Origin: Roseiarcus sp963742305
GTDB lineage: Bacteria > Pseudomonadota > Alphaproteobacteria > Rhizobiales > Beijerinckiaceae
DNA length: 64,000 bases
Direction: 5' to 3'
NCBI GenBank assembly: GCA_963742305.1
Contig: CAVULN010000023.1
Coordinates: 1-64,000, forward strand
Shown here: positions 51,707 through 60,448 of the stretch, in pieces
Layout of the letters: each line of letters begins with the position of its first letter
Numbering within the stretch: the stretch's first letter is position 1
Notes under the pieces: generated by a model
What the model saw: only the letters and a program-made list of their open reading frames with translations
Database searches by the model: none
What the model was told of the DNA's origin: nothing
Program-made: the position numbers and the translations under genes

Positions 51707-52999
51707 ATGACCCCCGCCGCCCGCGCCGCCGCAGCGATCGAAGTTCTGACGGATATCGAGACCCGCCGCCGGCCCGCCGCCGACGCGATGAAGGACTGGG
51801 GCCTCGCCCATCGCTTCGCCGGCTCGGGCGACAGAGCGGCGATCTCGAGCCTCGTCTACGACGCGCTGCGGCGGAAGAGTTCGTCGGCCTGGATCGTCGG
51901 CGAGGCGGGGCCGCGCGCCGAAGTGCTGGGCGCCTTGAGACAAACGCGCGGTCTCGACGCCGACGCGATCGCGGCGCTGTTTTCCGGCGACGGCCACGCG
52001 CCGGAAAAGCTCACGGAAGCCGAGCGCGCGCGCCTCGCCGCCGCCGACCTGTCTGGCGCGCCCGCTCATGTCGCCGGGGATTTCCCCGAGTGGCTCGCCC
52101 CGCAACTCGAGGCGAGCTTTGGCGCGTCCGCCGCGGACGAGGGGAGGGCGCTCGCGGAGCGGGCGCCGGTCGATCTGCGGGTGAACCTTCTCAAGGCCAA
52201 TCGCGACAAGGCGCTTTCCGCGCTGGCCTATCTTGCGCCTGAGCCGACGCCGTTCTCGCCGGTGGGCCTGCGCATCGCGGTGCGCCAGGACGGGCGCGCG
52301 CCGCCGCTCGCCTCCGACCCGGCTTACGTCAAGGGTCTCGTCGAGGTGCAGGACGAGGGCTCGCAGATCGCCGCGCTCATCGCCGGGGCCAAGCCCGGCA
52401 TGCAGGTCCTCGACCTTTGCGCGGGCGCGGGCGGCAAGACGCTGGCGCTCGCCGCCGCGATGGGGAACCAGGGCCAGATCTACGCCGCCGACCCCGACCC
52501 GCGGCGCCTCGCGCCGATCTTCGCCAGGCTCGCCCGGTCGGGCGCGCGCAACGTCCAGGTCAGGGCGCCCAAGGGGCAAACGGACGTCCTCCCCGACCTC
52601 AAGGGGCGATGCGATCTTGTGCTCATCGACGCGCCCTGCACGGGCTCGGGCGCCTGGCGGCGCAATCCGGACGCCAAGTGGCGCATCCGCCCCGGCGCGC
52701 TCGAGCAGCGCGTCAAGGATCAGGACGAAACGCTGGAGAGCGCCGTGCGGTTCGTCAAGCGGGGCGGGCGCCTCGTTTACGTGACCTGTTCCGTGCTGCG
52801 CGCCGAGAACGAGGACCGGATCGCGGCCTTTCTCGAACGCCACGACGACTTTCTGCCGGTCGACGCCGCCGCTCAGGCAGGCGCCGCCGGCATGCCCGCG
52901 CTCGCCGACCATCGCTCGGCGCTCGGCCCGGGCTTCCGCCTGAGCCCGCGGACGACCGGCACGGACGGCTTCTACATCGCGACCCTGACGCGGACGTGA
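51707..52999 (+). CDS. rsmB: 16S rRNA m5C methyltransferase, RsmB/NOP family
   Basis: An N-terminal NusB-like helical domain (ARAAAAIEVLTDIETRRRPA) is followed by a Rossmann methyltransferase domain. VEVQDEGSQIAALIAG and VLDLCAGAGGKTLALAAAMG form the SAM site. DLVLIDAPCTGSGAWRRNPD has the releasing cysteine (PCTGSG), and GGRLVYVTCSVLRAENEDRI the catalytic cysteine (TCS). I chose the ATG at 51707; a GTG at 51656 would overlap the upstream gene. RsmB methylates C967 in E. coli; which cytosine this relative modifies is inferred only. Confidence 0.88.
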   Translation: MTPAARAAAAIEVLTDIETRRRPAADAMKDWGLAHRFAGSGDRAAISSLVYDALRRKSSSAWIVGEAGPRAEVLGALRQTRGLDADAIAALFSGDGHAPEKLTEAERARLAAADLSGAPAHVAGDFPEWLAPQLEASFGASAADEGRALAERAPVDLRVNLLKANRDKALSALAYLAPEPTPFSPVGLRIAVRQDGRAPPLASDPAYVKGLVEVQDEGSQIAALIAGAKPGMQVLDLCAGAGGKTLALAAAMGNQGQIYAADPDPRRLAPIFARLARSGARNVQVRAPKGQTDVLPDLKGRCDLVLIDAPCTGSGAWRRNPDAKWRIRPGALEQRVKDQDETLESAVRFVKRGGRLVYVTCSVLRAENEDRIAAFLERHDDFLPVDAAAQAGAAGMPALADHRSALGPGFRLSPRTTGTDGFYIATLTRT

Positions 53000-53006
53000 A
53001 GGGCGT

Positions 53007-53060
53007 CCTGTAGCCCACGCTCGCTGAGCGCGGGACGCGGTCAGCGACCGCGTCTACAGG
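53007..53060. repeat. REP-like palindromic element (TGTAG family), copy 2
   Basis: CCTGTAG (53007) and CTACAGG (53054) enclose GACGCGGTC AGC GACCGCGTC (53034-53054), a nine-pair palindrome, plus an inner GCTCGCTGAGC. It lies seven bases after rsmB and is related to 11035-11055. Confidence 0.55.
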
Positions 53061-53195
53061 CTACAGGCGGCGGCGACGCGGGCGGCGCCGTCAAGCGACC
53101 CCGCCCACCGCGTCCGATCCGCCGCGAACGGCCCGCCTCCTGGCGATGGCGGTGTCCGCCAATCCCCTCGTGCACGGGCGCCGCGAAGGACGCTC

Positions 53196-53225
53196 CAAAA
53201 GGAAAGGCCGCCCGGAGGCGGCCTT
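53196..53225 (-). terminator. Rho-independent terminator of the PEP-CTERM gene
   Basis: On the minus strand AAGGCCGCC TCCG GGCGGCCTT is followed by TCCTTTT, a classical nine-pair hairpin with a T-rich tail, about 30 bases past the stop. Confidence 0.8.
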
Positions 53226-53253
53226 GAAAACGGATGCTCGGACGGTTCGTCGC

Positions 53254-53955
53254 TCAGGCCAGAGCCGGTCGCGACTTCCCGCCCCGACGAAAGGCCGCGT
53301 ACCCGAGGCCGGCAAAGCCTGCCAGCATCATCGCCCAGGTCGACGGCTCGGGAACCGGCGAGGCGGAGGCGTTTCCGGAAAAGCTCGCAGTGAACGAGGC
53401 GACGGTCGCGACGCCAATGTGGACCGCTGGGGTCACGTTGGTGAAGGTAAAACCAAGCGCGCTCGGCGCGCCAAGAGCGTCGGCAGGGATGACATCGGAC
53501 ATAAGCGTCAGCGCGTCTGGGGGGTTACCGACAACGATGCTCAGTTGGTTCCCAATGCCAAGCGCAGCGTCGGTAAAGGACCCGCTCAAATAGTCGATGC
53601 CCGTGCACCCCGCACCGCTGGCGACGCAGAAGGTTCCGGAATAATGCTGCAAAACGGCAGGCCCGATACTTGTCGCGGGGTCAGTCGACATCGCAGCCAG
53701 ATCGACGAAAACGCCGCTGATGGGCGAACCGCCAAGGATCTGGGTGATGTTTGCGAGTGCGTCAGTGATGTCGATCGTGGTCGACCCGACTCCGCCGGTT
53801 GCGGTCACAACGTTGCCGCTGCTTGTCTGCCCGAAGGTGATAAGCGTCGTCGAGGCGTAAGCCGAGGACCCAAGGCCCAACCCGGCGGCAGCCAAAGCAG
53901 CGGTTGTCGAAACCAAAGCGAGACGTCTAAGGCAACCCTTTTCAAAATTCCGCAT
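53254..53955 (-). CDS. PEP-CTERM sorted exoprotein
   Basis: A signal peptide (RRLALVSTTAALAAAGLGLG then SSAYA) leads to about 165 residues of Thr/Ser/Gly-rich beta sequence with two cysteines (GTFCVASGAGCTG). The C-terminus is a textbook PEP-CTERM module: PVPEPSTWAMMLAGFAGLG, then YAAFRR and a basic end. Such proteins are cut and attached by exosortase (EpsH/XrtA systems) and are linked to biofilm matrix and floc formation. No exosortase gene is in the window. Confidence 0.88.
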   Translation of the reverse strand: MRNFEKGCLRRLALVSTTAALAAAGLGLGSSAYASTTLITFGQTSSGNVVTATGGVGSTTIDITDALANITQILGGSPISGVFVDLAAMSTDPATSIGPAVLQHYSGTFCVASGAGCTGIDYLSGSFTDAALGIGNQLSIVVGNPPDALTLMSDVIPADALGAPSALGFTFTNVTPAVHIGVATVASFTASFSGNASASPVPEPSTWAMMLAGFAGLGYAAFRRGGKSRPALA

Positions 53956-54425
53956 GGTCTATCCCCGTATTCCGCGCCGCCCCGGTGGCGCTGTTCGACT
54001 GGATGGACTTCGGCGAAAGCCGTCTTATTCTCTCGCAGTAGCAACCAACGGGTTGCATCGTTTCATGCTTGCATAGGCCAGTCAAGCCGCTATTTTTTCA
54101 AAAATCGCCGCGCCGACCGTCGGCCACGCAGGCAAGCGAGGTCCGCCGCTGCCGTCATTAATCCATTGATACAACAAATATTTCGTCGCATAAGCTCAGA
54201 TCGGAACGACATTTGATTGTGTTGATCAGAAGCATCGTTTTTATATCTGTTTTCCAGCATATCCGACTGCCGTGAGGAGTGTCGGACCGCGCCACGTGAA
54301 GAGAGATTGCACGGCTGACGGAAGGCGGTCCGGCGCCGGCGGATGGGCGCGCATGGCATGATGTTCCGGCGAAGACGCGTCCCGCTACCAGACCGTAATG
54401 ACGGCTAGCAAATTGGGGTCGATTC
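53956..54425. other. Intergenic region upstream of the PEP-CTERM gene
   Basis: No gene recognised. GCAACC AACG GGTTGC (about 54041-54056) is a small perfect inverted repeat upstream of the PEP-CTERM gene and could be regulatory. The right part is ordinary spacer. Confidence 0.35.
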
Positions 54426-54454
54426 GCTAGCGTTTAAGTGCGTTTATTGGCGCG
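54426..54454. repeat. 29-bp repeat (GCTAGCGTTTA...TTATTGGCG), left copy
   Basis: Matches 57946-57974 in the same orientation with about five differences; shared blocks are GCTAGCGTTTA and TTATTGGCG. The two copies flank the broken cyclase gene and its IS630 insert. Confidence 0.5.
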
Positions 54455-54474
54455 CTCGGCTCCACGTTCATGCG

Positions 54475-54590
54475 GTCGATGAGGTCGCTGCGAAGGGCTC
54501 TCACGCGGGCAAACATGCGATCCTCGTCCGTTCCTGCAAGCCCGACTATATCCCACCACGTCCGAGACCAGGATCGCCGCGAGCGGTCTC
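54475..54590 (-). pseudogene. Third cyclase N-terminal fragment, copy C
   Basis: On the minus strand AAILVSDVVGYSR is followed, after a one-base slip, by LAGTDEDRMFARVRALRSDL and IDR. This is the start of the same class III cyclase domain as copies A and B, cut off after about 40 residues. It lies just beyond the 3' end of copy B and next to the 29-bp repeat. Confidence 0.6.
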
Positions 54591-54899
54591 GCCGATTGCG
54601 CCCCGCCGCTTAATTCGTCTTCTTCTCGCCCTCGGGCAGCCCCGCCTTGCGCAGGCCTTCGATGATGCGTTGGATTTGCTGGGCGAAGGTCGGGTTGTAC
54701 GTCACTCTGGCCGCTATGTCCGCATAGCTCTGCACGGTGAATCCCGGATACACCTTAAGGAGGCCGGCGATCGCGGCCTTGGCCTCCGCGTCATGGCCGA
54801 GCCAAGCGCTGGCCGCGGCGATATCGACGTAGGGGAACCACGTTCCGGCGTGTGTCGCGACGGATTTTTGGCACCACTCGATGGCCTTCTCCCATTGCG

Positions 54900-55960
54900 C
54901 TAAGCAGAGATTCGTTGGTTGGCCAACGGAATGCGGCTGCGCTGCGAGTTTAGGGCTGCGACGGCGCAGTGGATAGCCTGGTCGAGGACGTCTGGATCGG
55001 TGAAGGTCTGGTGAGCGAGATGGCGGGCTTTCAGATCGCCCCAAACGATCTCGATGTCGTTGAGTTCCGGGGCGTATTTGGGCAACCACTCGACGGCGAG
55101 CCAATGGGCGCGTTCGGCGAGCGCGGCATGCGCCGCTTTGCTGACATGGATCGGGCCGTTGTCGAGCACGAGAACGACCGGCTTGAAGGGCGCGCCGGGC
55201 TTCGGGCCGTAGAGATGGTCAAGGAGCCGCAGATGCTCGATGAAGTCGGCGCTGCGCTTGGTGGGCGAGGTGGTGACGACGAGCTTGCGCCTTGCGTAGT
55301 CGAGCGAGCCCATCATCGCAACCTTCTTGGCTTGCCCCGGCGCCGGCACACGCAGGTCGGCGCCGCGCCTGGCCCAGGCGCGGGCAAGGTAGGGATGCGT
55401 GAGAGCTTCGCTTTCGTCGGCGAACAGAAGGACGATGTCGCCGGCCTCGGCTTGCGCCTTGCGCAGTTTGAGCCGCAGGCCGATGCGATCGACGGCGTCC
55501 TTGTCCTGACGCCCTTTCAGGGTGTGGCGCGGGCGGCGGAAGCGGAACCCCCTTTTTGGCGCAGAACCTTCGAGAGCTGCGATCTTGAGATCGTCACGCC
55601 TTCGCGGCTGGCGATCTCCTCGGCCAGGCGCGCCAGGGTCCAATTGGGCCGATCGGCGACCGGCGCCGATAACAGCGGCTCGGCCACCCGAAGCGCGGCC
55701 TGCGCCTTGAGCGGCTCCGGACCTGGCGCGACGCGCGCCTTGAGAGCCTCGACCCCGCCGCCGGCAAAATCGCTGCGCCAGAGCCGCACCGTATCCTCAC
55801 GAACCCCAAAAGCTTCGGCGATTCGGGCGCTGGTCCAGCCGGCCAGCGTCAACAGGATCGCCCGCGCCCGGTCCGCCTCGGCCCGATCCGCGCCGCCGGC
55901 GAGAGCCTTGAGCGCCCCTTGTTGTTCCTCCGTCGCCGTCACTGGAGATTTGCCCGCCAT
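54900..55960 (-). CDS. IS630-family transposase, two overlapping frames
   Basis: Frame 1 (55960 to 55517) carries the HTH half: RARAILLTLAGWTSARIAEA, FGVREDTVRLWRSDFAGGG and ISRSQLSKVLRQKGG. Frame 2 (to 54900) carries the DDE half: LFADESEALTHPYLARAWAR, VVLVLDNGPIHVSKAAHAAL and WLPKYAPELNDIEIVWGDLK, giving Asp, Asp and Glu in order. The frames overlap at CAAAAAGGGGGTTCC near 55545-55560, a typical slippery site, so one fused transposase is probably made by programmed frameshifting. The final stop codon uses the flanking TA target bases. Confidence 0.85.
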
Positions 55961-56033
55961 GCCCCGTCCTCCGAATCAACCCAGAGAACGGAATCACGAC
56001 CGGCAATCGTTGGCCAGTCCGATCAAACTTGCT
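54903..56033 (-). mobile_element. IS630-family insertion sequence, 1131 bp
   Basis: The element is bounded by TA on both sides (54901-54902 and 56034-56035), the IS630 target duplication. Its ends form imperfect inverted repeats: AGCA at both tips and TTGGCCAACG near the left tip against CTGGCCAACG near the right. It holds two overlapping minus-strand frames coding a DDE transposase. It interrupts copy B of the cyclase-TPR gene, and removing it with one TA rejoins the cyclase sequence. Confidence 0.88.
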
Positions 56034-57909
56034 TAGGTGTACGTATGCGTGGCAAATGCCAAATTGCCAAAAGCTTGCGACGCGGATCCCGCGGGCTCAG
56101 CCGGAGCGCAGCTTCATCCTCCGCGATGCTTTCCGCCGCTCGCCCGGCCCAAGTGAGCATGTCTCCACGAGTTCCATATGCCCACGCGTAGTTGTGATCG
56201 TTTTCGATCGCCGCGTCGATTTCGGCAAATTGATCGCTGAACTGCTTCTTCGCAGTGAAGAGGCTGCGCTTTTGTAAAATGCGCGTAGGCGTTATTCGGC
56301 TCAGCGGATAGGGCGCTGGCGACGAGCGCCTCGGCGCGCGGGATATCGACGGCTTCATATCCGCCTCCCAACCACATAAATCTATTGATGAGCACGTCCG
56401 CGAGACCGATCTTCGCCCCCGTGAGGCCGGGATCGAGTTGCAGGGCGCGCTCGAAGTATCCGATCGCTTTGTTCACAGTGGCCAAGTCGAAAGAAGCCTG
56501 ATAGGCCGCCGAGCCCCGCATCGCGAGGTCGACCGCGTCCGGATTGTTCGGCCGCTCGCGCGCCGCCCGCAAGGCCTCGGCCTTGACGAGCTCCAGTCCG
56601 AGGGAATTGGCGAGTTGGGCGACGAACTCCACCTGCAACTGGCCGAGCTTGCCGCGCTCGCCGTCGAACCGGTCGGCCCACACATGTGCGCCGGTCTCGG
56701 TCGAAATGAGCTGCGCGTTGACCGTGATTTTGTCCTCGAGGCGACGCACGCTGCCTTCGAGCACATAACGCACGCCGAGTTCGCGCCCGATCTGCTTGGC
56801 GTCGACCGGCTTGCCCTTGTAGGTGAGCGCCGAGCCATGGGCGATGACGAAGCTGTCGGGTAGATGCGAAATATCGGTCGTCAGGTCGTCGGTGATCCCG
56901 TCGGCGAAATAGTCCTGCTCCTTGTCGTCGGAGAGATTCTCGAACGGCAGCACGACAATCGAAAGCCGCGGCGCATTGGTGAGCTTGTCGTCTACCGAAG
57001 CGGTCATGAAGCGCGGCGCGTAGCCCGTACGCCAGGCTACGCCGCCCGTCGCGAGAAGCACGAGCGCCGCGGCGAGCGCTGGCCATGGCGACGACCATCC
57101 GCGCGCTTTGGGCGCGGGCGCCACGGTTTCGCCCTTCGCGGGCCCGGCCACCGCCGGTTTCGCCTGCGCCGGCTGACCGACCTCGAGCGAATAGACGTGG
57201 ACCGGCTCGGCGATGTTCTTGAGCTGGGTCAGGCCGAGATCACTGACCGCCATCTCCAGCCGCCCCTTGACCTGCCAGGAGGCTTGCTCGGAGAGACAGA
57301 TCGCGCCTGGCGCCGCGATGCCTTCCAGCCGCGCGGCGATATTGACCCCTTCGCCCATAAGGTCGCCATCAGCCTCCTCGACGACGTCGCCGAGATGAAC
57401 GCCGATGCGAAACTCGATGCGCTTCTCCGGCGGCAGACCGGCGTTGCGCTCGACCATGCCCGTCTGCACTTCGATCGCGCAGCGCACCGCGTCGACCACG
57501 CTGCGGAACTCGATGATCGAGCCATCGCCGGTGCGCTTGACGATGTGGCCGTGATGCACCGAGATGATGGGGTCGATGAGGTCGCTGCGAAGAGCCCTTA
57601 GCCGGGCAAGGATGCGGTCCTCGTCCGCGCCCGCGAGCCGGCTGTATCCCACGACGTCCGAGACCAGGATCGCCGCTATTTTCCGGGTCTCGCTCATCGC
57701 GCGTCCTCGGCCTCGGCCAGCTTAACACAAAAACCGACCGGATGCCTCGTTTATTTGACTAAGCCGGTTAGAGTTCGGGAAGATGGAAGGCCAAGGCGCA
57801 TGAGCGAGGCGAGCGCGCTCGGCGCGACCCAGTGCGGAGGTTGGGCGAGGTCCGGATTTTTTCTACTCCAAACGGCCGTAACCCATTGAAAACGTTAATT
57901 CCAAAGAAT

Positions 57910-57974
57910 AAACGCTAGTAAACGTCAGCATTTTTACTAGCGTTTGCTAGCGTTTATGAGCGCTTATTGGCGTG
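57910..57974. repeat. Hairpin plus right copy of the 29-bp repeat
   Basis: AAACGCTAGTAAA (57910-57922) and TTTACTAGCGTTT (57933-57945) are perfect 13-base inverted repeats around a ten-base loop. They are followed at once by the right copy (57946-57974) of the repeat at 54426. AACGCTAG/CTAGCGTT occurs three times in 60 bases. It lies about 100 bases upstream of lipA and 210 upstream of the cyclase copy B start; it could be an IS/MITE end or a regulatory hairpin. Confidence 0.55.
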
Positions 57975-58071
57975 TCCGGTCCGCGCCGTCGAGGGGCCGC
58001 GTGCTCGACTTCGGCGATCGGTTGAGGGCGCGACGTTTGACCGCGCCCCGGGCCAATCTTACATAACGACT

Positions 58072-59070
58072 ATGACCCGGCTCATCGACCTGACCGAACC
58101 GCGAGCGAGCGTGAGCCTGCGCCATCCCGAAAAGGCGCACCGGCCGGACCAGCCGGTCGCCCGCAAGCCGCCGTGGATCCGGGTCCGCGCTCCCGGCTCG
58201 CCCGTCTATTCCGAGACGATGCGGCTCGTTCGCGAGCATAAGCTCACGACCGTGTGCGAGGAGGCGGGGTGTCCCAACATCGGCGAGTGCTGGGACAAGC
58301 GCCACGCCACCTTCATGATCATGGGCGAGACGTGCACCCGCGCCTGCGCCTTCTGCAACGTGGCGACGGGCCTGCCCGGTCCGCTCGACCACGGCGAGCC
58401 TGACCGGGTCGGCGAGGCGGTCGCCAAACTCGGCCTTTCGCATGTCGTCGTGACCTCGGTCGACCGCGACGATCTCGCCGACGGCGGGGCGCGGCATTTC
58501 GCGCGAACGATTGGAGCCATTCGCCGCGCCGCCCCGCAGACGACCATCGAAGTGCTGACGCCGGATTTCCTGCGCAAAGAGGGCGCGCTCGAGACGGTCG
58601 TCGCAGCCAGGCCGGACGTGTTCAACCACAATCTCGAAACCGTGCCGTCGAAATATCTGACCGTCCGTCCGGGGGCGCGCTATTTCGTTTCGCTCAGACT
58701 GCTCGAGCGCGCCAAGGAGATCGACGCGTCGCTGTTCACCAAGTCGGGCATGATGGTGGGCCTCGGCGAACAGCGCAACGAAGTGCTGCAGGTGATGGAC
58801 GACATGCGCGCGGCCGGCGTCGACTTTCTCACCATCGGCCAATATTTGCAGCCGACGCCGAAGCACCATTCGGTCGAGCGGTTCGTGCCGCCCGAGGAGT
58901 TCGCCGACTTGGCGGCGATCGGTCTCGCCAAGGGCTTCCTGCTCGTGTCCTCTTCGCCGCTGACCCGTTCCTCGCACCACGCCGGCGAGGATTTCGCCCG
59001 CCTTCGCGCGGCGCGCAACGCCCGCCTCGAGGCGGGCGCCGGCGTTGACCCGCCGCAGATGAGGCTGTAG
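58072..59070 (+). CDS. lipA: Lipoyl synthase
   Basis: LipA inserts two sulfurs into octanoyl-lipoyl domains. The auxiliary cluster motif TVCEEAGCPNIGECWDK and the radical SAM motif MGETCTRACAFCNVATG (CxxxCxxC) are intact. HVVVTSVDRDDLADGGARHF, VFNHNLETVPSKYLTVRPGA and the closing SSPLTRSSHHAGEDF complete the family. The start is the ATG at 58072 (MTRLIDLTEP); 332 residues. It is followed 34 bases later by tRNA-Lys. Confidence 0.96.
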   Translation: MTRLIDLTEPRASVSLRHPEKAHRPDQPVARKPPWIRVRAPGSPVYSETMRLVREHKLTTVCEEAGCPNIGECWDKRHATFMIMGETCTRACAFCNVATGLPGPLDHGEPDRVGEAVAKLGLSHVVVTSVDRDDLADGGARHFARTIGAIRRAAPQTTIEVLTPDFLRKEGALETVVAARPDVFNHNLETVPSKYLTVRPGARYFVSLRLLERAKEIDASLFTKSGMMVGLGEQRNEVLQVMDDMRAAGVDFLTIGQYLQPTPKHHSVERFVPPEEFADLAAIGLAKGFLLVSSSPLTRSSHHAGEDFARLRAARNARLEAGAGVDPPQMRL

Positions 59071-59104
59071 GCACAGAGGAGCCCGCGCCTTCGGCGCTTC
59101 AGGC

Positions 59105-59180
59105 GAGCGCGTAGCTCAATAGGTAGAGCATCTGACTTTTAATCAGAGGGTCGTGGGTTCGATTCCCACCGCGCTCACCA
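59105..59180 (+). tRNA. tRNA-Lys (UUU)
   Basis: The cloverleaf is complete: acceptor GAGCGCG/CGCGCTC, D arm GCTC...GAGC, anticodon arm TCTGA-CTTTTAA-TCAGA with anticodon TTT, and T arm GTGGG-TTCGATT-CCCAC. The encoded CCA ends at 59180. It is 76 bases long. Confidence 0.97.
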
Positions 59181-59353
59181 AGTAAATCAATGGCTTATAT
59201 GGAATTGTTAGAGTAAAAGGTCGCCGAATTGGGGCGGCCGCGTTGGCGCTTTTGCCGGGCGTCAGGCCCGCGCGCAGCCTCGCGGGGAAGGAATTGGCAA
59301 CATATCTCGGACGATAGTACGGCGGACGAACGTGGCTCTCGTCAGTGGCCGGC

Positions 59354-60352
59354 ATGTCGAGTATGTTTTCAAACACTCTCTTTCTTACTCCTCGCCCTTT
59401 GAATAACGACAACGTCGCCCGATGGCTCGTTATAGCCATCGCCGGTCTGGTCTCCGCGGTCGGCTTGCGGGAGCTCAACGTCACAATAGTCTGGAAGTCC
59501 CTTTGGGCGTCGGTTGAGCTCGACGGATTACTTGTCCTATGCGCAGCAACCTACAGCATTGTCGGCGCACAGTCGTCCCGCATCAGGGACTCGACCGCGG
59601 TCGTCTCCGACCTCCTGCTGTCGCTCTTGCAGCTTACGCTGGCGCTGAAAGCCTTTGCGCCGCTCACTTACCTTGCCGCCGCTTCCGGATATCCGCTGGT
59701 GGACGGCGCATTGACTCGGTTCGATGCGACGGTGTTCGGCTTTGACTGGGATGCCGAGGCCAATTGGGTCGCCGCCCACCCGATGCTCGATTGGCTCCTT
59801 CGGCGTGCTTACTTTAGCTTATATTATCAAGGCGCTTTGGTATTTCTGATCGGCAGCGTCAGCCGTCCGGGCGACCGCAACGGCGAGATCATCTGGCAGT
59901 TCTGCATCAGTCTCGTCCTGACCTGCGCGATTTTTGTTTTCACTCCGGCGCTCGGCCATGTCGCGCACATCGGGACAGACTGGATGAAAACATTGATGAT
60001 GATTCGCAACGGCGAGTGGGCTGCTTTCGACTTTTCGCACATCGAGGGCATCATCAGTTTTCCGTCCTTCCATACGACGCTCGCGATTCTGCTCGTGTAC
60101 GCGGTGCGCCGCCACCGCTGGGCGCTGGCGGTTTTGGCCCCGCTCAACATGCTTTTGATCGTGGCCACCCTGAGCGTCGGGGGGCACTACCTTGCGGACG
60201 TGCTGGCGGGAGCGGCGGTCGCGGTCATCAGCATCGCCGCTGCCGGGCTTGTTCGACAGCAACTGGCGAAATGCCGCCTGCGAACTCTTCCCGGCCTGGC
60301 GGACGCTGCGTCGGGCTTCCGAACCGAATCTTCAAAAGCATCGACGGCATGA
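59354..60352 (+). CDS. PAP2-superfamily membrane phosphatase/transferase
   Basis: The product has about six spans with the PAP2 C-motifs SFPSFHTTLAILLVYAVRRH and VATLSVGGHYLADVLAGAAV, i.e. SxxxxH and the distant HxxxD. The first KxxxxxxRP motif is not obvious, as in the inositol-phosphorylceramide-synthase-like branch. These enzymes hydrolyse or transfer lipid phosphates in the membrane. The start is the ATG at 59354 or a GTG at 59345. It is a single-gene unit converging with the Crp-type regulator. Confidence 0.75.
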   Translation: MSSMFSNTLFLTPRPLNNDNVARWLVIAIAGLVSAVGLRELNVTIVWKSLWASVELDGLLVLCAATYSIVGAQSSRIRDSTAVVSDLLLSLLQLTLALKAFAPLTYLAAASGYPLVDGALTRFDATVFGFDWDAEANWVAAHPMLDWLLRRAYFSLYYQGALVFLIGSVSRPGDRNGEIIWQFCISLVLTCAIFVFTPALGHVAHIGTDWMKTLMMIRNGEWAAFDFSHIEGIISFPSFHTTLAILLVYAVRRHRWALAVLAPLNMLLIVATLSVGGHYLADVLAGAAVAVISIAAAGLVRQQLAKCRLRTLPGLADAASGFRTESSKASTA

Positions 60353-60448
60353 GGACCGTCGGCCGCGCCGAGGGGCGGGAAGCGGCAGAAGAGAAACGGG
60401 TTGCTTTTCCGTCCGCGACGCCGCCTCCCCTGCGGCCGTCGGTTCGAG

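Larger units (their letters stand above)
54610..57697 (-). pseudogene. Class III cyclase-TPR gene, copy B, split by an IS630-family element
   Basis: From the ATG at 57697 an uninterrupted frame gives the cyclase domain (AAILVSDVVGYSRLAGADED, RIEFRIGVHLGDVVEEADGD, SEQASWQVKGRLEMAVSDLG), a hydrophobic segment (SSPWPALAAALVLLATGGVA), the FlgO-like part (LSIVVLPFENLSDDKEQDYF) and the first TPRs. One-base slips occur near 56275 and 56065. The IS630 element sits at 54903-56033. Beyond it the gene resumes with LAQWEKAIEWCQKSVATHAG and ends GLRKAGLPEGEKKTN. Without the IS it would be about 650 residues, like copy A. The gene is certainly inactivated if the insertion is real. Confidence 0.85.

Noticed and set aside
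59143..59484. Minus-strand ORF ending LVSAVGIEPTTL next to and across the tRNA gene
   Set aside because: This ending is the classic spurious translation of the antisense of a tRNA; it overlaps tRNA-Lys and the start of the PAP2 gene and has no support.
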